This document shows, piece by piece, positions 14,890-24,058 of a stretch of DNA of 31,551 nt (position 1 is the first letter of the stretch; each line of letters begins with the position of its first letter). A program made the translations under genes and the position numbers. The stretch is from an uncultured Eubacteriales bacterium. GTDB lineage: Bacteria; Bacillota; Clostridia; Oscillospirales; CAG-272. The stretch spans positions 1 to 31,551 of the forward strand of contig URDX01000020.1 in the NCBI GenBank assembly GCA_900546695.1, written 5' to 3'. The notes under the pieces were generated by a model, which was given only the letters and a program-made list of their open reading frames with translations, was not told where the DNA came from and did no database searches.

Positions 14890-17800
14890 ATGGTCTACAG
14901 AGTATACGTTGAAAAGAAGCCGGAATTCGCAAACGAGGCGCACAGCCTCTGCTCCGAGCTGCGCGGACTGCTCGGCATCACCGCGCTCGAGAGCGTGCGC
15001 ATCATCTGCCGCTACGACGCGGAGGATATCGACGCGGAGCTGTTCGACTATGCGACCCGCACCGTCTTTTCCGAGCCGCAGCTCGACATAGCCGGCAGCG
15101 ACATCTCCGCCGACGGCTTCACGGTATTCGCCGTCGAATATCTCCCGGGACAGTTCGATCAGCGCGCAGACAGCGCCGCACAGTGCATACAGCTCATCTC
15201 GCACGGCGGGCGACCGACCGTCCGCACCGCAAAGGTCTATCTGCTCGGCGGTACGCTCGGCGAGGGCGACCTTGAAAAGATAAAAAAATACGTCATTAAC
15301 CCCGTCGAGGCAAGAGAATGCGGTCTTTCGCTGCCCGAGTCGCTTGCGAGCAGGACCGAGCCGCCGCACAGCGTTCCCACCCTTGACGGCTTTACCGAGC
15401 TCTCCGACGAGGGGCTGCGCGATATGATAGCCGAGTACGGGCTCGCAATGGACGAGGCGGACATCGCCTTCTGCCGCGAGTATTTCCGCTCCGAGCACCG
15501 CGACCCGACCCTCACCGAGCTGAGAATGATAGACACCTACTGGTCGGACCACTGCCGTCACACCACCTTCCTCACCGAGATAGACGGCGTGAGCTTCGAC
15601 GACCCGCTTCTCCGCGCGGCATACGACGAATACCTTGCAGCAAGACGCGAGACAGGCAGAACAAAGCCCATATGTCTGATGGACATCGCCACCGTCGCCG
15701 CACGTGTGCTTAAGCAGCGCGGGCTGCTCGACCGCCTCGACGAGAGCGAGGAGATAAACGCCTGCACGGTCAGGATAAACGTAAACGTTGACGGCAGAGA
15801 CGAGCCGTGGCTGCTGCTCTTTAAGAACGAGACGCACAACCACCCGACCGAGATAGAGCCCTTCGGCGGCGCGGCTACCTGCATCGGCGGTGCGATAAGA
15901 GACCCGCTCTCGGGGCGCTCATACGTCTACGGCGCGATGCGCGTAACGGGCGCTGCCGACCCTCTCACCCCCATATCCGAGACCATCGAGGGCAAGCTGC
16001 CGCAGCGCAAGATAGTCACCACCGCAGCGGCGGGCTACTCCTCCTACGGCAATCAGATAGGACTCGCGACGGGCATAGTCGACGAGCTCTACCATCCCGG
16101 CTACGCCGCAAAGCGCATGGAGATAGGTGCGGTCATAGCCGCGACCCCCGCAGACTGCGTAAGACGCGAGACCCCGCTCCCGGGCGATATCGTTATCCTG
16201 CTCGGCGGTGCAACGGGACGCGACGGCTGCGGCGGAGCTACGGGCTCATCCAAATCACACAACACCCAGTCGCTCGAGACCTGCGGCGCGGAGGTGCAGA
16301 AGGGCAACGCGCCCGAGGAGCGCAAGCTCCAGCGCCTCTTCCGCAATCCGAGCGCCTGCCGCATGATAAAGCGCTGCAACGACTTCGGCGCGGGCGGCGT
16401 TTCGGTCGCCATCGGCGAGCTCGCGGACGGTCTTGACATCGACCTCGACGCAGTACCGAAAAAATACGAGGGACTTGACGGCACCGAGCTTGCGATAAGC
16501 GAGAGCCAGGAGCGCATGGCGGTGGTCGTAGCCCCCGAGGATGTTACCGCATTCCTCGCGCTCGCGGACTCCGAGAACCTTTCCGCGACCCCCGTCGCGC
16601 ACGTGACCGCCGAGCCGCGCCTCGTCATGAACTGGCAGGGCAGCCGCATCGTCGACGTCAGCCGCGAATTTCTCTCGTCAAACGGCGCACCCAAGCACAT
16701 AACCATCGAAACGGAAAGCCCCGAGGAGTGGACGCGCAGGGTGAGCGGCAGCTTCCGCGAGGCATACCTTGCGCTCGCCTCCGACCTCAATGTCTGCTCG
16801 AAGCAGGGACTCTCCGAGCGCTTTGACTCCACCATCGGCGCGGGTACGGTGCTCATGCCGTTCGGCGGAAAATATCAGCTGACCCCCGCTCAGGCTATGG
16901 TACAGAAAATCTCGGTCGAGCACGGTCACACCGACGACTGCTCGCTCATGGCATGGGGCTACAACCCCTTTATCACCGAGCACAGCCCGTATCACGGCGC
17001 ATACCTCGCGGTAGTCGAATCGGTATGCAAACTGATAGCATCGGGCGGAAAGATGTCCGAAGTCTATCTGACCTTCCAGGAATATTTTAAGCACCCCGGC
17101 AAGGACGGCAGACGCTGGAGTCAGCCGCTCTGCGCACTGCTCGGCGCGCTGCACGCACAGCTCGGTCTCGGCATCGCCGCGATAGGCGGTAAGGACTCGA
17201 TGAGCGGCAGCTTTGAGAATATCGACGTTCCCCCGACGCTCGTCTCGTTCGCCGTAACGACCTCGAAGGTCGGACGCATCGTCTCCCCCGAGTTCAAGTC
17301 CGCGGGCAGCAGCGTTATCCTGCTCACCCCCGAAACGGACGAGAGCGGTCTGCCCGAGCCGAAATCGCTGCTCGCGCTCATCGCAAGAGTCGAGGGCATG
17401 ATCGACAGCGGCAGAGTACGCGCATGCTACACCCCCGGTCTCGGCGGCATCGCCGAGGCTGTGATGAAGATGTGTCTGGGCAACGGTCTCGGCTTTGAAT
17501 ACACAGCCGATGTGACCGATGCAGAGCTGTTCGGCTACTGCTATGCGGGCTTCCTGCTCGAGGTCGGACATGCGGAGAGCGGCGAGCGGGTCATCGGTAC
17601 GGTGACCGAAAAGCAGACCGTCTCACGCGGCAGCGATACCGTCGGGCTCTCCGAGCTGCACACGGCATATGAGGAAAAGCTCGAGCCCGTATTCCCCACC
17701 CGCACGGACGAGCACCGCGCCGCACCCGAGACCCTTTCGGGCGCGCTCCGCGAGAGCTGCGCACCCGCCGTGCGCACCGCTCGTCCCACCGTGCTCATCC

Positions 17801-18585
17801 CCGTTTTCCCCGGCACAAACTGCGAGTACGACTCCGCAAAGGCGGTCGAGGATGCAGGCGCCGTCGCGCGCACCGTCGTTATAAATAACCGCACCGCAGA
17901 CGGCATCAGCTTCAGCTCCGAGGCATTTTCTCGTGCAGTAGGCGAGTCGCAGGCGATATTCATCCCCGGAGGCTTCTCGGGCGGCGACGAGCCCGACGGC
18001 TCGGGTAAGTTCATAACCGCATTCTTCCGCGGCGCGGCGGTACGCGATGCCGTCACCGACCTGCTCGACCGCAGAGGCGGACTTATGTGCGGCATCTGCA
18101 ACGGTTTTCAGGCGCTCATCAAGCTCGGACTCGTGCCGTACGGCAAGATCATCGACACCGACGAGAGCTGCCCTACCCTGACGTACAACACCATCGCCCG
18201 CCATCAGTCGCGCATCGTCCGCACACGCATCGTGTCGAACAGCTCTCCGTGGCTTTCGCTGATGAACGTCGGCGATGTCGTCAGCGTTCCGATCTCGCAC
18301 GGCGAGGGACGCTTTATCGCTAGCGATGAGCTGATGCAGAGCCTCATCGAAAGCGGTCAGGTCGCAACGCAGTATGTCGACCTCGACGGAAACGCGACCT
18401 ACGATATCCGCTATAATCCGAACGGCTCGCTGCTCGCGGTAGAGGGTATCACCTCGCCCGACGGCAGAGTACTCGGAAAGATGGGGCACAGCGAGCGCAT
18501 CGGCGACGGTCTGTATAAGAACGTTCCCGGCTGCTACGATATCCGCATGTTCGAGTCGGCTGTCAGGTTCTTCAAAGGCTGCTGA
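14890..18585 (+). CDS. purL: PurL, large-type FGAM synthase with fused glutaminase
   Basis: This 1231-residue protein converts FGAR to FGAM using ATP and glutamine. The synthetase part has two PurM-like halves. In the first, YWSDHCRHTTF is near 218 and KNETHNHPTEIEPFGGAATCIGG near 312. The second contains GGKDSMSG and TPGLGGIAEAVMKM. The C-terminal class I amidotransferase (about 975 to the end) has PVFPGTNCEYDSAKA, the nucleophile C1070 in CGICNGFQ and the His/Glu pair in SHGEGRF. It corresponds to small PurL, PurQ and PurS combined, so no separate purQ or purS is needed. A strong ACGGAGG lies ahead of the start. It is the last gene of the operon. Confidence 0.97.
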   Translation: MVYRVYVEKKPEFANEAHSLCSELRGLLGITALESVRIICRYDAEDIDAELFDYATRTVFSEPQLDIAGSDISADGFTVFAVEYLPGQFDQRADSAAQCIQLISHGGRPTVRTAKVYLLGGTLGEGDLEKIKKYVINPVEARECGLSLPESLASRTEPPHSVPTLDGFTELSDEGLRDMIAEYGLAMDEADIAFCREYFRSEHRDPTLTELRMIDTYWSDHCRHTTFLTEIDGVSFDDPLLRAAYDEYLAARRETGRTKPICLMDIATVAARVLKQRGLLDRLDESEEINACTVRINVNVDGRDEPWLLLFKNETHNHPTEIEPFGGAATCIGGAIRDPLSGRSYVYGAMRVTGAADPLTPISETIEGKLPQRKIVTTAAAGYSSYGNQIGLATGIVDELYHPGYAAKRMEIGAVIAATPADCVRRETPLPGDIVILLGGATGRDGCGGATGSSKSHNTQSLETCGAEVQKGNAPEERKLQRLFRNPSACRMIKRCNDFGAGGVSVAIGELADGLDIDLDAVPKKYEGLDGTELAISESQERMAVVVAPEDVTAFLALADSENLSATPVAHVTAEPRLVMNWQGSRIVDVSREFLSSNGAPKHITIETESPEEWTRRVSGSFREAYLALASDLNVCSKQGLSERFDSTIGAGTVLMPFGGKYQLTPAQAMVQKISVEHGHTDDCSLMAWGYNPFITEHSPYHGAYLAVVESVCKLIASGGKMSEVYLTFQEYFKHPGKDGRRWSQPLCALLGALHAQLGLGIAAIGGKDSMSGSFENIDVPPTLVSFAVTTSKVGRIVSPEFKSAGSSVILLTPETDESGLPEPKSLLALIARVEGMIDSGRVRACYTPGLGGIAEAVMKMCLGNGLGFEYTADVTDAELFGYCYAGFLLEVGHAESGERVIGTVTEKQTVSRGSDTVGLSELHTAYEEKLEPVFPTRTDEHRAAPETLSGALRESCAPAVRTARPTVLIPVFPGTNCEYDSAKAVEDAGAVARTVVINNRTADGISFSSEAFSRAVGESQAIFIPGGFSGGDEPDGSGKFITAFFRGAAVRDAVTDLLDRRGGLMCGICNGFQALIKLGLVPYGKIIDTDESCPTLTYNTIARHQSRIVRTRIVSNSSPWLSLMNVGDVVSVPISHGEGRFIASDELMQSLIESGQVATQYVDLDGNATYDIRYNPNGSLLAVEGITSPDGRVLGKMGHSERIGDGLYKNVPGCYDIRMFESAVRFFKGC

Positions 18586-18654
18586 AGCCGCGCGTCATTG
18601 CAGCGCGCATCCCGAGACTTCTTCCCCGCGTACATCGGATTTTACAAAAAGCTA

Positions 18655-18683
18655 TTGAAAAAAACTCCGCCGAGTGTTATTAT
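18655..18683 (+). promoter_or_regulatory. Promoter nested in the purine operon terminator
   Basis: TTGAAA (18655-18660), a 17-nt spacer and TATTAT (18678-18683) are present. The spacer is the left arm of the terminator and the -10 lies in its loop. Transcripts starting near 18690 contain only the right arm, so they escape termination and can read the DUF2130 gene. Confidence 0.6.
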
Positions 18684-18711
18684 TTTAGTTGACATTCGGC
18701 GGAGCTTTTTT
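18665..18711 (+). terminator. Rho-independent terminator of the purine operon
   Basis: A 13-bp stem (left arm 18665-18677, right arm 18692-18704, one G-T pair) is followed by C and six T residues (18706-18711). A run of A residues precedes the stem, so it may also work on the other strand. Confidence 0.92.
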
Positions 18712-18757
18712 GCCCGAAGCGGCGGCTCCGCACTACACCGAGAAGGGACGGGGCGAC

Positions 18758-20128
18758 ATGCAGGAAATAAAATGCCCGAAATGCGGCGAGATATTTCAGG
18801 TAGACGAATCCGGCTATGCCGAGATAGTGCGGCAGGTGCGGGATAAGGAATTCAGACAGGAGCTCGAGCGGCGCGAGACCGAGCTGACCGAAAAAAAGGA
18901 TTCCGAGCTGCAGCTCGTGCGTGCGGAGCAGGAGCGCAAGTTCGAAGCGCGGCTCGCCGAAGAAAAGGAAGCGGCATCAAAGCGCGAGCTCGCACAGAAG
19001 GAGGAAGCTGCAGAGCGCGAACGCAGTCTGCGTGAGGCAGCCGAAAAACGGGAGCGGGAGCAGCGCGAAGAAGCCGAAAAGCGCGAGCGGGAGCAGCACG
19101 AGGCTGCCGAAAGGAGCAGGCAGGAGCTGACCGAGCTGCGCGCCGAGCTCGACCGTGCACAGCAGGCGCAGGAGCTCGCCGTCATACGCGCGGTGCAGGA
19201 GCAGGAAAAGCAGCTCGCCGACAGCAGAGCCGAGACCGACCGTCTGCGCGCCGAGCTCGAGCTGCAGGAGCAGCGCAGCAAGCTGAGCGAAAACAATCTT
19301 ATCGAGCGGCAGCGCGATGAGCTGCGGGTGCGCGACGAGGAAATAGAACGGCTGAAAGACTTCAAGGCGCGGCAGTCGACAAAGATGGTCGGCGAGAGTC
19401 TTGAGCAGCACTGCCTGACGCAGTTCAACTCGGTGAGGATGATGTCCTTCCCTAATGCCTACTTTGAAAAGGATAACGACGCGCGCACGGGCAGTAAGGG
19501 CGACTTTATATTCCGCGAGTCGGCGGACGGAGTCGAATTCATCTCCATCATGTTCGAGATGAAAAACGAGACCGACACCACCTCCACCAAGCATAAAAAC
19601 GAGGATTTCTTCAAGGAACTGGACAAGGATCGCTGCGAGAAAAAATGCGAATACGCCGTTCTCGTCTCGCTTCTCGAGAGCGACAGCGAGCTGTATAACG
19701 GCGGCATAGTAGACGTTTCATACCGCTATCCGAAGATGTTCGTCATCCGTCCGCAATTTTTCCTGCCGCTCATCTCGCTGCTGCGCAACGCGGCACTCAG
19801 CTCTCTCTCGTACCGCCGCGAGCTGAGCATCATACGCGACCGCGAATGCGACCTGACGAACTTTGAGGACAATATCAACGCCTTCAAGGACGCATTTGCG
19901 CGCAACTACCGCATAGCGAGCGACCGCTTTAAGACCGCGATAGAGGAGATAGACAAGACCATTCTGCATCTGCAAAAAACAAAGGACGCGCTGCTGTCCT
20001 CCGAGAATAATCTGCGGCTCGCAAACAATAAGGCGGACGACCTGAGCATTAAACGCCTGACGCGGAACGCACCCACCGTTCGCGCCATGTTCGACGACAT
20101 CAAAAACGGGGAGGAAGACGAAAAATGA
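18758..20128 (+). CDS. DUF2130 coiled-coil protein with N-terminal CxxC
   Basis: This 456-residue protein has three parts. An N-terminal zinc-ribbon-like motif, KCPKCGEIFQVDE, is at 4-16, with only one Cys pair. A long charged coiled coil (about 25-205) includes three 11-residue repeats of the EKREREQ type. The C-terminal DUF2130 domain includes FEMKNETDTTSTKHKNEDFFKELDKDR and IVDVSYRYPKMFVIRPQFFLPLISLLR. The D...EMK pattern in that domain recalls nuclease-like restriction folds, but the function of the family is not established. The start is set by GAAGGGACGGGG ahead of the ATG at 18758; the frame from 18689 lies in the terminator. It overlaps yfcE by ATGA. Confidence 0.9.
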   Translation: MQEIKCPKCGEIFQVDESGYAEIVRQVRDKEFRQELERRETELTEKKDSELQLVRAEQERKFEARLAEEKEAASKRELAQKEEAAERERSLREAAEKREREQREEAEKREREQHEAAERSRQELTELRAELDRAQQAQELAVIRAVQEQEKQLADSRAETDRLRAELELQEQRSKLSENNLIERQRDELRVRDEEIERLKDFKARQSTKMVGESLEQHCLTQFNSVRMMSFPNAYFEKDNDARTGSKGDFIFRESADGVEFISIMFEMKNETDTTSTKHKNEDFFKELDKDRCEKKCEYAVLVSLLESDSELYNGGIVDVSYRYPKMFVIRPQFFLPLISLLRNAALSSLSYRRELSIIRDRECDLTNFEDNINAFKDAFARNYRIASDRFKTAIEEIDKTILHLQKTKDALLSSENNLRLANNKADDLSIKRLTRNAPTVRAMFDDIKNGEEDEK

Positions 20129-20679
20129 AGCTGATGATAGCATCCGATATACACGGCAGCGCACCCTGCTGCCGCGCACTGCTCGAGAGATACCGCGCAG
20201 AGGGGGCGGATAAGCTCCTGCTGCTCGGCGACCTGCTCTACCACGGACCGCGCAACGATCTGCCCGACGGCTATGCGCCGAAGGAGGTCATCGCACAGCT
20301 CTCCGAGCTGAAGAACGAGATTCTCTGCGTCCGCGGAAACTGCGACACCGAGGTAGACCAGATGGTTCTGCCGTTCCCGCTGCTCGCGGATTACGCCGTA
20401 ATTCTCGACGGCAGACATCCGATATACGCGACGCACGGGCACGTCTACGGTGAGGATAATCCCCCGCCGCTCGGCGACGGCGACATCCTGCTCTGCGGGC
20501 ATACGCACGTGCCGAAATACACGGTGCACGACGGCTATACCTACGTCAACCCCGGCTCGATCTCGATACCGAAGGAGGGCAGCCGCCGCAGCTACATGAC
20601 GCTCGAGGACGGCATATTCATCTGGAAAGACCTCGACGGCGAGGAATACATGCGCCGCGGCGAGGACAGCCTGCTGTAA
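20125..20679 (+). CDS. yfcE: YfcE-type metallophosphodiesterase
   Basis: This 184-residue calcineurin-like phosphoesterase shows all metal-binding blocks: SDIHG (7-11), GDLLYHG (about 38-44), RGNCD (near 70), THGH (near 101) and GHTHVP (about 123-128), followed by NPGS. YfcE enzymes are Mn-dependent and hydrolyse model phosphodiesters; the natural substrate is not known. The start overlaps the DUF2130 stop (ATGA), so the two are translationally coupled, and fprA follows after 27 nt. Confidence 0.95.
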   Translation: MKLMIASDIHGSAPCCRALLERYRAEGADKLLLLGDLLYHGPRNDLPDGYAPKEVIAQLSELKNEILCVRGNCDTEVDQMVLPFPLLADYAVILDGRHPIYATHGHVYGEDNPPPLGDGDILLCGHTHVPKYTVHDGYTYVNPGSISIPKEGSRRSYMTLEDGIFIWKDLDGEEYMRRGEDSLL

Positions 20680-20706
20680 AAAACAATACATCAAGAGGAG
20701 ACAAAC

Positions 20707-21864
20707 ATGGAGATCACTAAGGATATAAAATACATCGGAGTAAACGATCACGATATCGACCTGTTCGAGGGTCAGTACACCGTACCGGGCGGCATGGCGT
20801 ATAACTCGTACGTTATCACGGACGAAAAGATCGCCGTTATGGATACGGTCGACGCGCGCTTCGGCGGGCAGTGGCTCGATAATCTGCGCGCGGTGCTCGG
20901 CGGCAGGGCGCCCGATTATCTCGTCGTGCAGCATATGGAGCCCGACCATTCGGCAAATATCGACGCATTTGCAAAGGCGTTCCCCGACGCTGTCATAGTT
21001 GCGTCGGCAAAGGCGTTTGCCATGATGAAGAACTTCTTCGGCACCGATTACGCGGAGCGCCGCACCGTCGTCGGCGACGGCGATACCCTCCCGCTCGGTA
21101 AGCATACCCTGACCTTCGTCACCGCACCGATGGTGCATTGGCCCGAGGTCATAGTCACATACGACAGCTGCGATAAGGTACTGTTCTCCGCCGACGGCTT
21201 CGGTAAGTTCGGCGCACTCGATACAGAGGAGGATTGGGCGTGCGAGGCGCGCAGGTACTATTTCGGCATCGTCGGAAAGTACGGCGCGCAGGTGCAGGCG
21301 CTGCTGCGTAAGGCATCCGCGCTCGATATCGCCGTGATATGCCCGCTGCACGGTCCCGTGCTGACCGAAAACATCGGCTACTACCTCGGCCTTTATAATA
21401 CATGGTCGAGCTACACGCCCGAGAGCCGCGGTGTGCTCATCGCCTATACATCGGTCTACGGCAATACAAAGGCAGCTGCCGAGCTTCTCGCCGAGCGGCT
21501 GCGCGAGCGCGGCTGCGAAAAGGTCGTGCTGACCGACCTCGCCCGCTCAGATACGGCGGAGGCGGTGGAGGATGCCTTCCGCTACGACCGCCTCGTGCTC
21601 GCAACAACGACCTATAACGCGGAGCTTTTCCCGTTCATGCGCGATTTCATCTCCGAGCTCACCGAGCGTGGCTACCGCGGCAGAAAGATAGGACTTGTCG
21701 AGAACGGCTCATGGGCTCCGATGGCTGCTAAGGTAATGCGCGGCATGCTCGAGGGCTGTAAGGATATCACCTTCACCGACACGACAGTCCGTATCCTCTC
21801 CGCCCTCTCCGAGGAATCCCGCGCCGCCGTCGATGCAATGGCGGATGAGCTGATGCAGGACTGA
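20707..21864 (+). CDS. fprA: FprA-family flavodiiron protein
   Basis: This 385-residue enzyme reduces O2 to water (some members reduce NO). The N-terminal metallo-beta-lactamase-like domain has the diiron ligands H76, E78 and D80 with H81 (QHMEPDHSANI), H144 (APMVHWPE), D163 (SADGFGKFG) and H215 (CPLHGPVL), all present. The C-terminal flavodoxin domain begins about 243 with LIAYTSVYGNTKAAAELLAERL for FMN. There is no rubredoxin domain, so an external donor is needed. The ribosome site is AAGAGGAG. The gene is typical of strict anaerobes that meet traces of oxygen and is probably cotranscribed with the genes on either side. Confidence 0.96.
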   Translation: MEITKDIKYIGVNDHDIDLFEGQYTVPGGMAYNSYVITDEKIAVMDTVDARFGGQWLDNLRAVLGGRAPDYLVVQHMEPDHSANIDAFAKAFPDAVIVASAKAFAMMKNFFGTDYAERRTVVGDGDTLPLGKHTLTFVTAPMVHWPEVIVTYDSCDKVLFSADGFGKFGALDTEEDWACEARRYYFGIVGKYGAQVQALLRKASALDIAVICPLHGPVLTENIGYYLGLYNTWSSYTPESRGVLIAYTSVYGNTKAAAELLAERLRERGCEKVVLTDLARSDTAEAVEDAFRYDRLVLATTTYNAELFPFMRDFISELTERGYRGRKIGLVENGSWAPMAAKVMRGMLEGCKDITFTDTTVRILSALSEESRAAVDAMADELMQD

Positions 21865-21941
21865 GCGGCACGATTCCCCGTGTGGCATGGAGAAGCGTCT
21901 CCCCGAATATAATCATCTGAGAAACCGCGAAGGGAGACCCC

Positions 21942-22547
21942 ATGTCATTCTGCGATAAAAGCCGCGCCGACCGCGTCAAAACAAAAATCACCTTCCCGAC
22001 CCTATCGGTCTGTTCCCTTGCGCTCTGGCTCGCCGTCGAGCCCGACGGCGCCACCCTCCTTACTATGCTCGCCGCGCTGCTGCACGAAGCGGGTCACCTC
22101 CTCACCGCCCGACTCCTCGGGGTCGGTGTATCCGAAATAACCCTCCTCCCGCTCGGCGCGGATATAAAATTTTCACGCCTGACCACCTACCGCGAGGATA
22201 TTCTCACGGGCATCTCCGGTGCCGCTGCAAATATCCTCTCCGCGCTGCTGCTCCTGCCGCTCGGCGCACACCCCGCAGTGCGCTACTTCATCTGCTCAAA
22301 CCTTGCGCTCGCGGCGATAAACCTGCTGCCCGTAGATACGCTCGACGGCGGCACCGTTCTGCGAGGTATCCTCTCCGCCCGCATGCCCGAAAAAACCGCC
22401 TCCGCCGTCATGACCGCACTCAGCGCGGCAAGTCTCAGCGTGCTGTGGCTCTGCTCGGTCTATCTCATGCTGCGCTCCTGCACAGGTATCGAGCTGTGGG
22501 CAATATGCATGTCGGTCATGCTCGGCATGCTCCGCCGCAACCGATAA
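21942..22547 (+). CDS. Minimal M50 (site-2, SpoIVFB-like) intramembrane protease
   Basis: This 201-residue multi-span membrane protein has the zinc motif HEAGH (48-52) in the segment LLHEAGHLLTARLLGV and the third ligand D135 in NLLPVDTLDGG. Hydrophobic segments lie at about 20-32, 40-60, 88-108, 115-131 and 158-195. The size and the absence of CBS or PDZ domains fit SpoIVFB-like proteases, which cleave membrane-bound transcription factor precursors. No spoIVFA or sigma factor gene is adjacent, so the substrate is unknown. The ribosome site GGGAG precedes the ATG. It lies 77 nt after fprA and no terminator is visible between them. Confidence 0.88.
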   Translation: MSFCDKSRADRVKTKITFPTLSVCSLALWLAVEPDGATLLTMLAALLHEAGHLLTARLLGVGVSEITLLPLGADIKFSRLTTYREDILTGISGAAANILSALLLLPLGAHPAVRYFICSNLALAAINLLPVDTLDGGTVLRGILSARMPEKTASAVMTALSAASLSVLWLCSVYLMLRSCTGIELWAICMSVMLGMLRRNR

Positions 22548-22777
22548 TCACCGACCGATAATCGCCCTCCCCGTACTCTGCTGCACCGATAACTAAAATC
22601 TCCGTCCGTTCGTTCGTCCTCAAGCAATAGCGAATTCTCCGTTCAATCTGCATACCGCCATGCCCGTCAGCCGAATCCCGCCCCATTCGTACGCCGCTGC
22701 GCCGAAAGTTAAAATCCACCTCCAACGCGCTGCACATCCGCATTACCTCACGCAAAAAAATCATTTAGGCTTATATA
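22548..22777. other. Gap between the M50 protease gene and the fkbM promoter
   Basis: I find no gene and no clear terminator here. The only pattern is a short direct repeat, CGATAATC followed by A/G and CC, just after the protease stop codon. Confidence 0.5.
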
Positions 22778-22806
22778 TTGCATTTCGGCTTATATTCTGA
22801 TAAAAT
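22778..22806 (+). promoter_or_regulatory. Sigma-A promoter of the FkbM-type gene
   Basis: TTGCAT (22778-22783), a 17-nt spacer and TAAAAT (22801-22806) are present in an AT-rich patch. The predicted start is near 22813, giving a leader of about 127 nt. Confidence 0.65.
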
Positions 22807-22820
22807 AAATCGGTGTAAAG

Positions 22821-22914
22821 CCGTGCGCGAAAAAAGCTGCGCTTGGAAAAAGCCGCACAAAAAAACGCACGGAAAATGTGCCGAAAAAGCTGCGTGGAAA
22901 CAGGGTCGGCACAT
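22821..22914 (+). other. Structured leader with two stems ahead of the FkbM-type gene
   Basis: CCGTGCG (22821-22827) pairs with CGCACGG (22866-22872). ATGTGCCGA (22876-22884) pairs perfectly with TCGGCACAT (22906-22914). A-rich single strands and three related AAAAAGC(T/C)GC(G/A) motifs lie between and around the stems. It matches no riboswitch class that I know. Confidence 0.45.
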
Positions 22915-22939
22915 CGCCGCGCGAAACAGAGAGAAAATT

Positions 22940-24058
22940 ATGTTTGATATGACTGAATACAGAGATCTTTGGGAATATCTCCGAGGGAAGCGGCGAGCGG
23001 TCGTTCTGTACGGCGGCGGGAACGGCGCCGATAAGGTGCTCGACCGCTGCATTGAGCTCGGCATCGAGGTCCGCGGAATATTCGCCTCCGACGGCTTCAC
23101 GCAGAAATCGGACGGCAGACGGCGGCAGTTCCGCTCGATGACCGTGCTTTCGCTCGCCGAGCTTGAAGCGGCATACCCCGAAAACGATTATGTCGTGCTG
23201 CTCTGCTTCGGCAGCCCGCTGCCCGATGTGATAGAGACTGTCGCGCGGGTCGCACAGCGGCATGAGCTGTACGTTCCCGATATGCCCGTGACCGACGACG
23301 GCAGGGTGATCGACGCGGCGCTCTGCGACCGATATGCCGACCGAATCTCCGCTGCACGCGCACTGCTCGCAGATAAAGCCTCGCGCACGCTGTACGACCG
23401 ACTGATATCGGCGCGGCTGAGCGGTTCTCTGTCCGAGCTGCTCGCTGCCGCATGCGACGAGAGCGAGCGATGGAGCACGCTCCGCCCCGAGAGCTATCGC
23501 GTCGCCGCCGACCTCGGCGCATATAACGGCGATACCGCACGTAAGCTGCTCGGTGTGTCGCCCGCGCTCGAACGCCTCTATACATTTGAGCCCGACAGCC
23601 GCACCCGCCGCAGACTCGAGCGAACGGTCTCCGAGCTCGGCTCGGAGTACCCCGACTGCCGAATAGAAACGACGGCAGCAGCCGCATGGAGCACCGACGG
23701 CACCCTCGCATTCACTGCACACGGAAACCGCGGGAGCGGCGGGTTTCGTCCGCCCGCACCGACCGACCGCGAAGAGGATGTCATAGCCGCACGCTCGGTC
23801 GATTCGGTACTCGGCAACGGTGATATCGACTATATAAAATACGACGTTGAGGGCTGCGAGCGCGAAGCACTGCTCGGCTCAGTCGATGCAATACGCCGCT
23901 GCCGCCCCGACCTGCGCATCTCGCTCTACCACCGTCCGTGCGATATGTGGGAGCTGCCGCTGCTGCTGCACGATATCTGTCCCGACTATCGCATGCGCCT
24001 GTTCCGCCCGCGCTGTCTTCCCGCATGGGAGATCGAGCTATGCGCCGTCGCGCGCTGA
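22940..24058 (+). CDS. FkbM-family SAM-dependent methyltransferase
   Basis: This 372-residue two-domain protein has a Rossmann-like N-terminal part (1-125) with VVLYGGGNGADKVLDRC at 21-37. The C-terminal FkbM methyltransferase has VAADLGAYNGDTARKLL (188-204, SAM loop), YTFEPDSRTRRRLE (214-227) and DYIKYDVEGCEREALLG (297-313). FkbM enzymes O-methylate sugars, polyketides or surface glycans; the substrate here is not readable. The start at 22940 follows an AGAGAGA ribosome site. The frame is open back to a TTG at 22778, but that codon is the promoter -35 element, so the lysine-rich extension is not accepted. The gene is monocistronic. Confidence 0.85.
   Translation: MFDMTEYRDLWEYLRGKRRAVVLYGGGNGADKVLDRCIELGIEVRGIFASDGFTQKSDGRRRQFRSMTVLSLAELEAAYPENDYVVLLCFGSPLPDVIETVARVAQRHELYVPDMPVTDDGRVIDAALCDRYADRISAARALLADKASRTLYDRLISARLSGSLSELLAAACDESERWSTLRPESYRVAADLGAYNGDTARKLLGVSPALERLYTFEPDSRTRRRLERTVSELGSEYPDCRIETTAAAAWSTDGTLAFTAHGNRGSGGFRPPAPTDREEDVIAARSVDSVLGNGDIDYIKYDVEGCEREALLGSVDAIRRCRPDLRISLYHRPCDMWELPLLLHDICPDYRMRLFRPRCLPAWEIELCAVAR

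Noticed and set aside
14860..18489. Long minus-strand frames (up to 327 residues) opposite purL
   Set aside because: They are mirror images of GC-rich codons in a certain gene, have no ribosome sites and resemble no family.
19906..21351. 481-codon minus-strand frame across the DUF2130, yfcE and fprA genes
   Set aside because: It crosses three well-identified plus-strand genes and their junctions; this is composition-driven.
21942..22547. True SpoIVFB assignment
   Set aside because: The zinc motifs fit, but there is no spoIVFA neighbour and M50 proteases are diverse, so no symbol was given.
22778..22939. N-terminal extension of the FkbM-type protein from a TTG codon
   Set aside because: The TTG is the -35 element of a good promoter, and a better ribosome site precedes the ATG at 22940.
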